64,000 nt of DNA from JAWHTC01 sp032586155 (GTDB taxonomy: Bacteria; Pseudomonadota; Alphaproteobacteria; Rhodobacterales; Rhodobacteraceae). The notes under the pieces are model-generated. The model was given only the letters and a program-made list of their open reading frames with translations. It ran no database searches and was not told the DNA's origin. Positions 1 to 8,226 of this stretch are shown in pieces (position 1 is the first letter of the stretch; each line of letters begins with the position of its first letter). The position numbers and the translations under genes were made by a program. The stretch is from contig NZ_JAWHTC010000002.1 in NCBI RefSeq assembly GCF_032586155.1, positions 434,001 to 498,000 of the forward strand. The letters are read 5' to 3'.

Positions 1-816
1 ATGTTTGCCGAACTTCTCACCGTCGAAAACCTGGGCAACCTGCTGATGCTATGCTTCCTGCAGGCCGTTCTGGGCTTCGACAACCTGCTTTACATTTCGA
101 TTGAATCACAACGCGCACCGGTGGCGCATCAGCGTTCCGTGCGCTTCTGGGGCATCATCATCGCCGTGGTACTGCGGGTCGTTCTGCTGTTTGCAATGGT
201 CAACCTGATCGACGCCCTGGCCGAACCGTTCTACGTCTTCGATTGGGAAGGCGTGATTACCGGCGGCGTAAACTTTGCCACCGTGGTCTTCATCTTCGGC
301 GGCATCTTCATCATCTACACCGCGGTCAAGGAAATCGCCCACATGCTGACCATCGACCACCTCGAAACGGACGTGCAGCACAAGTCAGGCAAATCCGCGA
401 CCCAAGTGGTCATGCTTATCGTGATGATGAACCTGATCTTCTCGTTTGACTCGGTGCTCTCGGCCATCGCGATTACCGATGTCTTCCCTGTTCTCGCCCT
501 AGCGATCCTTCTGTCTGGCGCCGCCATGCTGCTCTTGGCCGATGGCGTTACGGCCTTCCTTGAAAAGAACCGGATGTACGAGGTTCTCGGCCTTTTCATC
601 CTGCTGATCGTCGGTGTCGTGCTTCTGGGCGAGGCCGGTCAGGCCGCCGCCCACGCCACCCATGACAAGACGATGGCGCTGCATTTCTTCGGCTACGAAG
701 TGATCCCGATGTCCAAGACCACCTTCTACTTCTCGGTCATCGTGCTCTTTGCCGTGGAAATCCTGCAATCGGGCTACTCGCGCAAACTCAACGCCGAGCG
801 TCACGCCCACCATTGA
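1..816 (+). CDS. TerC family integral membrane protein
   Basis: A 271-aa polytopic membrane protein with about seven hydrophobic segments. It carries the two TerC-family signature repeats, GFDNLL at residues 25-30 and SFDSVL at 149-154, whose in-membrane acidic residues (D27, D150) are thought to bind metal. Family members export manganese (Alx, MeeF/MeeY type) or contribute to tellurite resistance, so metal-ion export is the likely role; the substrate cannot be read from sequence. A His-rich tail (HAHH) closes the protein. The ATG is the first base of the window, so an upstream start cannot be excluded, but the N-terminus looks complete for the family. A REP-type hairpin follows the stop, and the next gene is convergent. 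Confidence 0.85.
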   Translation: MFAELLTVENLGNLLMLCFLQAVLGFDNLLYISIESQRAPVAHQRSVRFWGIIIAVVLRVVLLFAMVNLIDALAEPFYVFDWEGVITGGVNFATVVFIFGGIFIIYTAVKEIAHMLTIDHLETDVQHKSGKSATQVVMLIVMMNLIFSFDSVLSAIAITDVFPVLALAILLSGAAMLLLADGVTAFLEKNRMYEVLGLFILLIVGVVLLGEAGQAAAHATHDKTMALHFFGYEVIPMSKTTFYFSVIVLFAVEILQSGYSRKLNAERHAHH

Positions 817-829
817 CCTGCTAACCTGT

Positions 830-855
830 GTAGGCCGGGCTTCAGCCCGGCTTAC
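830..855 (+). repeat. REP-like hairpin, GTAG-headed
   Basis: A GTAG head is followed by an 8-bp perfect stem, GCCGGGCT/AGCCCGGC (834-841 and 844-851), with a 2-nt loop and a CTTAC tail. It lies between convergent terC and the MFS gene, so it may also serve as transcript-end structure. It shares the GTAG head and short-loop layout of hairpins near 22275, 23034, 31436 and 33460. Confidence 0.6.
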
Positions 856-882
856 ATGCCTTTGCAATGATGCGAGCTGGCT

Positions 883-2106
883 TCACACCACGTCGTCATC
901 GGCCGTGCGCACGGTGGAATACACGACCGTGCTCAGCACGATCATTCCACCAATCGCGGCAAAGGCCAGCCGGTAACGATCCTGCAAATCCCAACCCATC
1001 ACCTCGGCCCAATCAAGGATCATCCCGAACCCCACTTGCATCACCGGGATCATCGCCACCGCAAACAACGTCAGCAACGTCGATCCCCGCCCCAGCATAT
1101 GATCAGGCACCAGCCGCCGCATATGCGCTCCCAGCGGCACATAGAAATGCTGAAAGAACACCATCGCCAACAATAGCGCCACGGTCACGACTACGCCGGG
1201 ACGTTCCAACAACGCCAGCACCAGCAGGCTCGCCGCCGAAAGCCCCGCCGACACAAGGATCACCCGCTTACGCGATTTGGCCCTCCGGTCCAGCATGCCA
1301 AAGGAGACACCCCCGGCAATCGTCGCCACGAACAACAGCAGAAGAACCGCCCCGGCCCCCTCGGGCGACATCCCCGCCACCTGCTGCAAATATGGACCAC
1401 CCCACAGCCCGGTGATCGTGGTAATCGGCGCAAATGTCACAACCCCCAGCGCCAGTACCTTCAGAAACTCTTTCTGCCTCAGCAGTGACAGGTACCCTCC
1501 AACTTCTTCCTCGGCATCGCCTTCGGGTTTCGGCACATGCGGCACGGCGCGAAAAATCAACACTGCCAGCACCGCCGTCAGTGCGGCCACCGTGCCAAAC
1601 ACCACCGGCCACGCCACCCTCTCCAGCGCAAGTGCCAATGGATAGGTCCCCATTAAGCCGCCAACCCCGCCCAGTGTCACAACCAGACCGCTGAAATAGC
1701 CAAAATCGCGCGGGGCAAAGTTGCGGGCAATAATCACGTGGGTGGCCGCCCCCATCGACGCCAACCCGATTCCGATCAGCACCCGCGACACAACTGCCGC
1801 GCCAAACCCGCCCGCCAGGGCAAATACCACCGTGCCGACCGAAACAATCGCCATGCACAGCGCCAAAAGCCGCCGTGGCCCGCTGCGATCCAGCAACGCT
1901 CCGAACGGCAGCTGCGCCACGATCGTCGCCAGGAACATCGCCGAGACCAGCCCGCCGATGGTGGCCGCGGGCAGCGCGAAACGCTGCATCAGAATCGGCG
2001 TGAACACCGACCCGGACGCGCGGTGAAACTGTCCCAGCGCGAAAATCGCGACACAGACCGCCAGCACCACCACCTGTTGTCGTGAAATTCGACCCGTTAC
2101 ACTCAT
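883..2106 (-). CDS. MFS transporter
   Basis: A major facilitator superfamily protein of 407 aa with about twelve hydrophobic helices. The loop after helix 2 carries the MFS-type motif FGALLDRSGPRR, and the N-terminus has the family-like LGQFHRASGSVFTP segment. The reading frame is open for 45 more codons upstream, but that stretch is basic and non-hydrophobic, so the ATG at 2106 (MSVTGRIS) is chosen. It is probably a drug or metabolite exporter in the inner membrane; the substrate is unknown. It is divergent from the envelope-stress-like operon that starts at 2250. Confidence 0.8.
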   Translation of the reverse strand: MSVTGRISRQQVVVLAVCVAIFALGQFHRASGSVFTPILMQRFALPAATIGGLVSAMFLATIVAQLPFGALLDRSGPRRLLALCMAIVSVGTVVFALAGGFGAAVVSRVLIGIGLASMGAATHVIIARNFAPRDFGYFSGLVVTLGGVGGLMGTYPLALALERVAWPVVFGTVAALTAVLAVLIFRAVPHVPKPEGDAEEEVGGYLSLLRQKEFLKVLALGVVTFAPITTITGLWGGPYLQQVAGMSPEGAGAVLLLLFVATIAGGVSFGMLDRRAKSRKRVILVSAGLSAASLLVLALLERPGVVVTVALLLAMVFFQHFYVPLGAHMRRLVPDHMLGRGSTLLTLFAVAMIPVMQVGFGMILDWAEVMGWDLQDRYRLAFAAIGGMIVLSTVVYSTVRTADDDVV

Positions 2107-2249
2107 TCGCCCGTTGTGGCAGCCCCCCCGACCCGCGGCAAGCCCCCGCCGATATTGAGTAATCTGCTGCATCCGCGCCAATCTTCCCCCTAGCGCCCGG
2201 CAGGGCCATACCCTAAGTTGTTCAGGTAACCACTGGGACACTGGGGTAA

Positions 2250-2333
2250 ATGTCTGGAACCGGTCTGCAAAAACTGGCCTTCGTGCTGCTTGTTATTTTG
2301 ATTTTCTATGTCTCCTTTGCGGGGGGTACATGA
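2250..2333 (+). CDS. 27-aa membrane micro-ORF leading the XpaC operon
   Basis: ATG at 2250 opens a 27-codon frame with a short polar N-terminus (MSGTGLQK), one hydrophobic segment (LAFVLLVILIFYVSFA) and a TGA stop at 2331-2333. The stop overlaps the XpaC start at 2330 in an ATGA junction, the arrangement expected for translational coupling. The composition is that of a single-pass membrane peptide. There is no purine-rich Shine-Dalgarno better than CTGGGGTAA just upstream. It is too short for ordinary gene calling. It may be a real small subunit of the module or only a leader peptide; homology could not be checked. Confidence 0.5.
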   Translation: MSGTGLQKLAFVLLVILIFYVSFAGGT

Positions 2334-3208
2334 TGGCTCAGCGTTACGGCGGGAAACACAGCCCGACAGGCGACACCAACACCGATCACGGCAGCTTTCG
2401 CGGTGCCTCGCGCACCCGCGCCGGGGGGCGGGTCAATTTCCTCTTTCTCGCGCCCTTGCCGCTGATCTGGAAGGCCTTCACGTCTGAACCCGTGGTTATG
2501 GCGCAATACCTTATCGCGCTTGGCCTTCTCATGCTGGCCGCGTGGCTCACACGCGACGGCGAAATCGCGCACGAGGCCTATGACGCTCGCAAGGTTGCCC
2601 GCCGCCCCGCCATCCCGCGCAAGATCCTCGGCTCGCTCGTGACCGGCGCCGGTCTGGCGCTGGCGGGATACGCCGGGTTCGGATTACTGGAAGCGATCAT
2701 CTTTGCCATCCTTGGCATCGTCCTGCATTTCCTCTCTTTCGGCCCCGACCCGATGACCAACAAGGGCATGGAGGGCGTCGACGAATTCCAGACCGATCGC
2801 GTCGCCCGCATGGTCGATCAGGCAGAGGAGCACCTCGCCGCCATGTCCGACGCCGTAAAACGCGCCGGTGATCGCCAGGTCGAGGGCCGCGTCGAACGCT
2901 TTCAGACCAAGGCGCGCGAACTTCTGCGCACGGTCGAAGAGGACCCGCGTGACCTGACTGCGGCGCGCAAATACATGGGGGTCTACTTGCAGGGCGCCCG
3001 CGACGCGACCATCAAGTTCGCCGATGTCTATGCGCGCAGCCAGGATCGCGGCGCGCGGTCCGATTACATGATGCTGCTCACCGATCTGGAAGAAAGCTTC
3101 AATTCGAAAACTCAATCGCTTCTGCTCGACAATCAATCCGACATGAATGTCGAGATCGAAGTTCTGCGTGACCGCCTCGCCCGCGAGGGTGTCCGGCTCA
3201 ACTCATAA
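2330..3208 (+). CDS. XpaC-like (5-bromo-4-chloroindolyl phosphate hydrolysis family) membrane protein
   Basis: A 292-aa protein with a polar N-terminus, hydrophobic segments near residues 36-50, 54-74 and 99-137, and a long charged, helical cytoplasmic tail (about 145-292) ending in coiled-coil-like heptads. This layout matches the XpaC family, whose historic name reflects an X-phos phenotype rather than a known enzyme. In Bacillus xpaC is paired with yaaN, a TelA homologue, and the same pair is seen here. Two ATGs lie in tandem at 2330 and 2333; GGGGGG at 2320-2326 can serve either. It starts inside the stop of the 27-aa micro-ORF and is followed 18 nt later by the TelA gene. Confidence 0.75.
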   Translation: MMAQRYGGKHSPTGDTNTDHGSFRGASRTRAGGRVNFLFLAPLPLIWKAFTSEPVVMAQYLIALGLLMLAAWLTRDGEIAHEAYDARKVARRPAIPRKILGSLVTGAGLALAGYAGFGLLEAIIFAILGIVLHFLSFGPDPMTNKGMEGVDEFQTDRVARMVDQAEEHLAAMSDAVKRAGDRQVEGRVERFQTKARELLRTVEEDPRDLTAARKYMGVYLQGARDATIKFADVYARSQDRGARSDYMMLLTDLEESFNSKTQSLLLDNQSDMNVEIEVLRDRLAREGVRLNS

Positions 3209-3226
3209 ACAGTAAGGGGATATCCC

Positions 3227-4429
3227 ATGTCGACAACCATTCAACAACAGGCCCAAGACGCGCTGGCGCTGGTCGAAGAAGTCAATGCCGTGATCCTGCC
3301 CGAACCCGCTGCGGCCGAAGACGTGGTATCACTCAAGGATGCCAACAAGACCGTGTCCAAGGAAATCGAAGCCCGCATGGACGAGCTCGACATGTCGGAT
3401 ACCGGCTCAATCGTGAATTTCGGCTCCGCCGCCCAGGCCGAGCTGCAGGAAATCAGCCAGGCCATGCTCAATGACGTGCGCAACAAGGATGTCGGCCCCG
3501 CTGGAGACTCGCTGCGCTCGATCGTGACCGCCATTCGTGGTTTCTCGGTCAGCGAACTGGACGTGCGCCGCAAGCGCACCTGGTGGGAGCGCCTCCTGGG
3601 TCGCGCCGCCCCCTTCGCCAAGTTCACCGCCCGCTTTGAAACGGTGCAGGGCCAGATTGACAAGGTCACCGACAACCTTCTGCATCACGAGCACAAGCTG
3701 CTCAAAGATATCAAGTCGCTTGACCTGCTCTACGAGAAAACCCTGACCTTCTATGACGAACTGGCGCTCTACATCGCCGCTGGCACGGAAAAGCTGCGTG
3801 TTCTTGATGAAGATATCATCCCCGCCAAGGAAGCCGAGGTTCAGGCCGCCCCCGAAAACGATCAGGTTATGAAGGCGCAGGAACTGCGCGACCTGCGCGC
3901 TGCGCGTGACGATCTGGAACGCCGGGTGCATGATCTGAAACTGACCCGTCAGGTCACCATGCAGTCGCTGCCCTCGATCCGCCTGGTTCAGGAAAACGAC
4001 AAGTCGCTGGTCACCAAGATCAACTCGACGCTGGTCAACACCGTGCCGCTCTGGGAAACCCAACTGGCGCAGGCCGTGACCATCCAGCGCTCGGCAGAGG
4101 CCGCCGTTGCCGTGCGTGATGCCAATGACCTGACCAACGAGCTTCTGACCGCCAACGCCAAGAACCTGCGCGAGACCAACAAGATCGTGCGCGAGGAAAT
4201 GGAACGCGGCGTGTTTGACATCGAGGCCGTGAAACAGGCAAACGCCGACCTGATCGGCACCATCGAAGAGTCGCTTCAGATCGCCGACGAGGGCAAGGCC
4301 CGTCGTGCAGCCGCCGAGGAAGAGCTCAAGAAGATGGAGTCCGAACTGCGCGACACACTGGCCGCTGCCAAAGCCAAGAAAACCGGACTCGGCGATACCG
4401 CCGGCACGTCGGTCCCTGCCGAGGGCTGA
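3227..4429 (+). CDS. TelA-like toxic anion resistance protein
   Basis: A 400-aa, highly charged, almost entirely alpha-helical protein without signal peptide or membrane segment, of the length and composition typical of the TelA/KlaA family. The PSIRLVQENDKSLVTKI segment in the middle resembles the conserved TelA core, and the C-terminus is a long coiled coil. TelA proteins were linked to tellurite resistance but probably act more generally in envelope stress with XpaC. An AGGGG Shine-Dalgarno lies at 3212-3217. It is the third gene of the operon, directly after the XpaC partner. Confidence 0.85.
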   Translation: MSTTIQQQAQDALALVEEVNAVILPEPAAAEDVVSLKDANKTVSKEIEARMDELDMSDTGSIVNFGSAAQAELQEISQAMLNDVRNKDVGPAGDSLRSIVTAIRGFSVSELDVRRKRTWWERLLGRAAPFAKFTARFETVQGQIDKVTDNLLHHEHKLLKDIKSLDLLYEKTLTFYDELALYIAAGTEKLRVLDEDIIPAKEAEVQAAPENDQVMKAQELRDLRAARDDLERRVHDLKLTRQVTMQSLPSIRLVQENDKSLVTKINSTLVNTVPLWETQLAQAVTIQRSAEAAVAVRDANDLTNELLTANAKNLRETNKIVREEMERGVFDIEAVKQANADLIGTIEESLQIADEGKARRAAAEEELKKMESELRDTLAAAKAKKTGLGDTAGTSVPAEG

Positions 4430-4436
4430 TCCGCGC

Positions 4437-5396
4437 ATGAAACTTGGGGCAAGACTGGTCAGATCTCTCGCCGCCCTTCTGGGCGCGGGGATGCTCACGG
4501 CCTGCCTTGCCCCGGCACCCACATTGAAACCGCAATCCCGACCTGCCGGGCTTGTCCCCAAACCGGTCGCGGCACCCAAGACCCCCTCCAAGGAACGGCT
4601 GGCGCTTGAAAGTCATTTCGCCAGGATCCAAGCAGATCACCTGGCGCGTGGTCTGATGCGCGTCGATGGTGGTGGCCCCGATACCCGGTTCACCGCGGCT
4701 GATCTTCTGACCAACTTTTCGCGGATCGCCTTTGTCGATGAATACCGCCTTGGCCCGACCAATGCCAATGACACCGGCTACAACCGGCTGCGCCGCTGGA
4801 CCAAACCGATCCGGATGTCCGTCACCTTTGGCAAGTCGATCTCGGACGAGCAACGCCAGACCGACAGCGCCGACATCGCCGATTATGCCGCACGCCTGTC
4901 GCGCTTGACCGGCCACCCGATGTCCAAGGCGCGAGGTGGCTCGGCGAACTACCACGTCATGGTGATGAGCCTTGATGATCGTGACGAATTGCAGTCTCAT
5001 ATCCGCCGCATCGTGCCGAATGCCTCGCGCGCCACGCTGTCGCTCTTTCGCAACTTGCCGCGGTCGACCCATTGTCTCGTCTGGGCTCAGCCGAGCGCCG
5101 ACAACGCCGCCATCTATGACAGCGCCATCATCCTGATCCGTGCCGAACACCCGCATCTGGGCCGCAAATCCTGCATTCACGAGGAAATGGCCCAGGGTCT
5201 CGGCCTGATCAAGGACAGCCCCAAGGCCCGCCCGTCGATCTTCAACGACGACGAGGAATTTGCCTATCTCACCACCCACGACGAAATGCTCCTGAAAATG
5301 CTCTACGACCCCCGGCTCCAGCCGGGAATGAGTTTTGATCAGGCCCGCCCGATTGCCATGACGATTGCAGCCGAACTGACCGGCAACATGTACTGA
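4437..5396 (+). CDS. DUF2927 lipoprotein
   Basis: A 319-aa protein with a lipoprotein signal: a basic N-terminus, a hydrophobic core and the lipobox LTAC with the lipidation cysteine at residue 23. The mature part resembles the DUF2927 family, which is common in Rhodobacterales. A conserved-looking HEEMAQG at 248-254 is reminiscent of a degenerate HExxH-type metal site, but a peptidase role is only a guess. The ATG at 4437 is chosen because it gives the lipoprotein signal; an earlier in-frame ATG lies inside the TelA gene. It is placed between cytoplasmic TelA and SPFH genes, so it would give the module a periplasmic component. Confidence 0.75.
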   Translation: MKLGARLVRSLAALLGAGMLTACLAPAPTLKPQSRPAGLVPKPVAAPKTPSKERLALESHFARIQADHLARGLMRVDGGGPDTRFTAADLLTNFSRIAFVDEYRLGPTNANDTGYNRLRRWTKPIRMSVTFGKSISDEQRQTDSADIADYAARLSRLTGHPMSKARGGSANYHVMVMSLDDRDELQSHIRRIVPNASRATLSLFRNLPRSTHCLVWAQPSADNAAIYDSAIILIRAEHPHLGRKSCIHEEMAQGLGLIKDSPKARPSIFNDDEEFAYLTTHDEMLLKMLYDPRLQPGMSFDQARPIAMTIAAELTGNMY

Positions 5397-5446
5397 CAGG
5401 CCGTTTCCGACGGCACCGAATTCAAAAGACCCAAGGAGAACTGCAC

Positions 5447-6565
5447 ATGGGTATCCTCGATTTCCTCACCGGCGAATTCATCGATGTCATCCACTGGACC
5501 GATGACACCCGCGACACCATGGTCTGGCGGTTCGAACGCGAAGACCACGAAATCAAATACGGCGCCAAGCTGACCGTGCGCGAAGGCCAGTCGGCGGTAT
5601 TCGTCCACGAAGGCCAGCTGGCCGATGTCTTCACCCCCGGTCTCTACATGCTCGAGACCAACAACATGCCGATCATGACGACGCTGCAGCACTGGGATCA
5701 CGGGTTTGAAAGCCCGTTCAAATCCGAGGTCTATTTCGTCAACACCACCCGGTTCAACGATCTGAAATGGGGCACCAAGAACCCGATCATCGCCCGCGAT
5801 CCGGAATTCGGCCCGGTGCGCCTGCGTGCCTATGGCACCTATTCGATCCGGGTCGGCGATCCGGCAAAGTTCCTCGTCGAAATCGTCGGCACCGATGGCG
5901 AATTCACCATGGACGAGATCAGCTTCCAGATCCGCAACATCATCGTGCAGGAATTCTCGCGTACCATTTCCCGCTCGGGAATCCCGGTTCTGGACATGGC
6001 CGCCAACACCCGTGAACTGGGTCAGCTGATTGCGCGCGACATCGCTCCCACACTGGCGGAATATGGCCTCGAAATGCCCGAGCTCTATATCGAGAACATC
6101 TCGCTGCCCGAAGCGGTGGAAAAGGTGATGGACAAGCGCACCTCGATGGGCGTGATCGGTGATCTCAGCAACTACATGCAATTCCAGGCCGCCGAGGCGC
6201 TGGGTCGTGATGGCGCCGGTGCCGCCGCAATGCAAACCGGCATGGGTGCCGGGATCGGCATGCAGATGGGCGCCCAGATGGGGCCATGGGGCGCCCGCCC
6301 GGCGGCAGCGCAACCGACGACAGCCCCTGCCGCCATGGCACCGCCACCGCCACCTCCGGCTGAAAAGGTCTGGCACCTCGCCGAAAACGGCGAGACCAAG
6401 GGTCCCTACTCCAAGGCCGCGATGGGCCGCATGGTCGGCAGCGGAGAGCTGTCCCGCGACACCCATGTCTGGACCCCGGGTCAGGACGGGTGGAAAAAGG
6501 CCGGTGACGTGGCCGAACTCGCCCAACTCTTCACCGTTATGCCTCCGCCACCGCCCGGGACCTGA
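5447..6565 (+). CDS. SPFH/Band-7 protein with C-terminal GYF_2 domain (YdjI-like)
   Basis: A 372-aa protein of the family often named virion core protein (COG4260), like Bacillus YdjI. Residues about 30-240 form an SPFH/Band-7 domain. A Gly/Met/Ala-rich stretch (about 252-283) and a proline run (about 298-304) lead to a GYF_2-type domain near the end (VWHLAENGETKGPYSKAAM and the following WTPGQDGWKKA). SPFH proteins scaffold membrane microdomains; the GYF_2 part probably binds proline-rich partners, possibly its own kind. An AAGGAG Shine-Dalgarno precedes the ATG. In Bacillus ydjI sits with ydjG and the PspA homologue ydjF; here it sits with ydjG-like and xpaC/telA-like genes. Confidence 0.85.
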   Translation: MGILDFLTGEFIDVIHWTDDTRDTMVWRFEREDHEIKYGAKLTVREGQSAVFVHEGQLADVFTPGLYMLETNNMPIMTTLQHWDHGFESPFKSEVYFVNTTRFNDLKWGTKNPIIARDPEFGPVRLRAYGTYSIRVGDPAKFLVEIVGTDGEFTMDEISFQIRNIIVQEFSRTISRSGIPVLDMAANTRELGQLIARDIAPTLAEYGLEMPELYIENISLPEAVEKVMDKRTSMGVIGDLSNYMQFQAAEALGRDGAGAAAMQTGMGAGIGMQMGAQMGPWGARPAAAQPTTAPAAMAPPPPPPAEKVWHLAENGETKGPYSKAAMGRMVGSGELSRDTHVWTPGQDGWKKAGDVAELAQLFTVMPPPPPGT

Positions 6566-6571
6566 TCCGGC

Positions 6572-6898
6572 ATGGCAACGATCGGCGATCTGATGCGAAC
6601 CACCCGGTTCGTGCAGTGGGGGCTTCGGGGCGACCCGGTGCTCTGGGAGCGGATGCGCGATGCGCTGATGCAAACCCCGCTGCCCCCCTCCGCCGACGCG
6701 CTGCGCCAGATCCTGCATGCGACCTTTCAGGGCATCACCGGGCACCCGCTTGCCCGGTCTGACGCCCCGTTGCCGGTCGAAAGCCTTCTCAAAGACAATG
6801 GCGGCATGTCCAACGGGCTTGTCTCCCCGATGTTCTGGATCGACACCGCCTTCCCGACCATCGAGCAAAGATACACCGAGGAAAGGTCAAAGACGTGA
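6572..6898 (+). CDS. Conserved-looking protein of unknown function in the XpaC/SPFH operon
   Basis: A 108-aa soluble protein with no signal peptide and no recognised domain. It starts 6 nt after the SPFH stop, and its own stop overlaps the next start in a GTGA junction, so it is clearly co-translated with the module. The sequence is aromatic-rich with several short helices, for example RFVQWGLRGDPVLWERMRDA near residues 12-31. Its fixed place between the SPFH and zinc-ribbon genes suggests an adaptor for one of them, but no function is claimed. Confidence 0.7.
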   Translation: MATIGDLMRTTRFVQWGLRGDPVLWERMRDALMQTPLPPSADALRQILHATFQGITGHPLARSDAPLPVESLLKDNGGMSNGLVSPMFWIDTAFPTIEQRYTEERSKT

Positions 6899-8013
6899 CC
6901 CTGACCGAGCAATTGGACGCGTTCGCACCGGATGACGAACACCGCTTCCCCTGCACCCAATGCGGCGCCGATTTCCGCTTTGCCCCGGGCGAAGGCAAAC
7001 TGATCTGCGACCATTGCGGTGCCGAAGAACTGATCGAAGGCGACGGCTACAAGACCCACCCGATCAAGGAACTGGATTTCCGCGCCGCCATCGACGCCGA
7101 ACTGCCCGAACAGGAGATCGAGGAAACCCGCGTGTTGCAGTGCCCCAACTGCGCCGCACAGGTCGAGTTCGACGAGAAAGACCACGCCGCCGAATGCCCG
7201 TTTTGCGCCACGCCCGTGGTGACCGACACCGGCACGCATCGCCATATCAAACCCCGTGGCGTGTTACCCTTCAGCCTCGATGAACGCAGCGCCCGCAAGG
7301 CGATGACCGATTGGCTCGGCCGGCTCTGGTTCGCCCCGAACGGGTTACAGGACTATGCCCGCAAGGGTCGTAAGATGCAGGGTATCTACGTACCCTACTG
7401 GACCTTCGATGCCGACACCAAGTCTCGATATGACGGCGAACGCGGCACGATCTACTATGAAACCCGCACCGTGACACGCGATGGCAAACATGTGCAGGAG
7501 CGGGTGCAGAAAATCCGCTGGAAGCGCGTCTCGGGCCGGGTGGCCCGCTGGTTCGACGACGTCCTCGTGCTGGCTTCGCGCAGCTTGCCCAAACGCTACA
7601 CCGACGCGCTCGAACCCTGGGATCTTGCCGCTCTGGAACCCTACCGCCCCGAATACCTGGCAGGCTTCCGGGCTGAGGGCTACACCATCGAGCTGGAAGA
7701 GGGCTATGGCGAGGCCCGCCAACACATGGCGCGGGTGATCGAGCGGGACGTGAAATTCGACATCGGCGGCGACCGCCAACGCATCCACGACATCGACACC
7801 GCGGTCAGCGACGTCACTTTCAAACATGTTCTGCTGCCGGTCTGGCTTGCCGCCTACAAGTACCGGGGCAAGACCTATCGCTTCGTCGTCAACGGTCGCA
7901 CCGGGCGGGTCCAGGGCGAACGCCCGTGGTCGGCGTGGAAAATCACCATCGCCGTGATCCTGGGCCTGATCGTTGCAGCAGGCGTTGGTTATCTGATCGC
8001 AATCAACCAGTAA
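6895..8013 (+). CDS. YdjG-like double zinc-ribbon membrane protein
   Basis: A 372-aa protein starting with GTG at 6895. Two treble CxxC pairs (C20/C23 with C38/C41, and C83/C86 with C101/C104) form two zinc ribbons. A beta-rich central part follows (about 115-345, repeatedly YWTFD, LPVWLAAYKYRGKTYRF), and one C-terminal transmembrane helix (about 348-368) anchors the protein. This is the layout of Bacillus YdjG and related TFIIB-zinc-finger-annotated proteins of PspA/SPFH loci. The ribbons resemble helicase PriA ribbons, which causes frequent misnaming. It is the last gene of the operon, followed by a strong hairpin repeat. Confidence 0.75.
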   Translation: MTLTEQLDAFAPDDEHRFPCTQCGADFRFAPGEGKLICDHCGAEELIEGDGYKTHPIKELDFRAAIDAELPEQEIEETRVLQCPNCAAQVEFDEKDHAAECPFCATPVVTDTGTHRHIKPRGVLPFSLDERSARKAMTDWLGRLWFAPNGLQDYARKGRKMQGIYVPYWTFDADTKSRYDGERGTIYYETRTVTRDGKHVQERVQKIRWKRVSGRVARWFDDVLVLASRSLPKRYTDALEPWDLAALEPYRPEYLAGFRAEGYTIELEEGYGEARQHMARVIERDVKFDIGGDRQRIHDIDTAVSDVTFKHVLLPVWLAAYKYRGKTYRFVVNGRTGRVQGERPWSAWKITIAVILGLIVAAGVGYLIAINQ

Positions 8014-8030
8014 CGGACCACGCCTTCTGT

Positions 8031-8086
8031 TTCTTCCTCTTGCTTCAAATATCCCGGGGGGTCTGGGGGGCTGGCCCCCCAGTCGG
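8031..8086 (+). repeat. AAATATCCC-type 3'-end repeat with hairpin
   Basis: A TTCCTCTTGC lead, the 14-mer AAATATCCCGGGGG (8047-8060) and a perfect 9-bp stem, CTGGGGGGC/GCCCCCCAG (8063-8071 and 8074-8082). It lies directly behind the zinc-ribbon gene and probably ends the operon transcript. Related copies lie near 17631, 29095 and 45331. The rest of the 213-bp gap before the nitroreductase shows nothing coding. Confidence 0.6.
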
Positions 8087-8226
8087 TCGGATTGCAAATG
8101 CAATTCGATAACCAGGATCAGGCTGCGCCGCGTGACAATCTCCGATCTTGGACTGGCGCCGATCTTGGACTGGCCGCATGGGCCTGCCGAGGCTAGGTTG
8201 TCGAAAATCCAGGGAACCGATCTAAC

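Noticed and set aside
5447..6565. Viral origin suggested by the family name virion core protein
   Set aside because: The name is historical; the protein is a cellular SPFH protein, and no phage genes surround it.
5339..6868. 509-codon minus-strand open frame
   Set aside because: Antisense to the SPFH-GYF gene; low-complexity His/Arg/Gly composition and no ribosome site.
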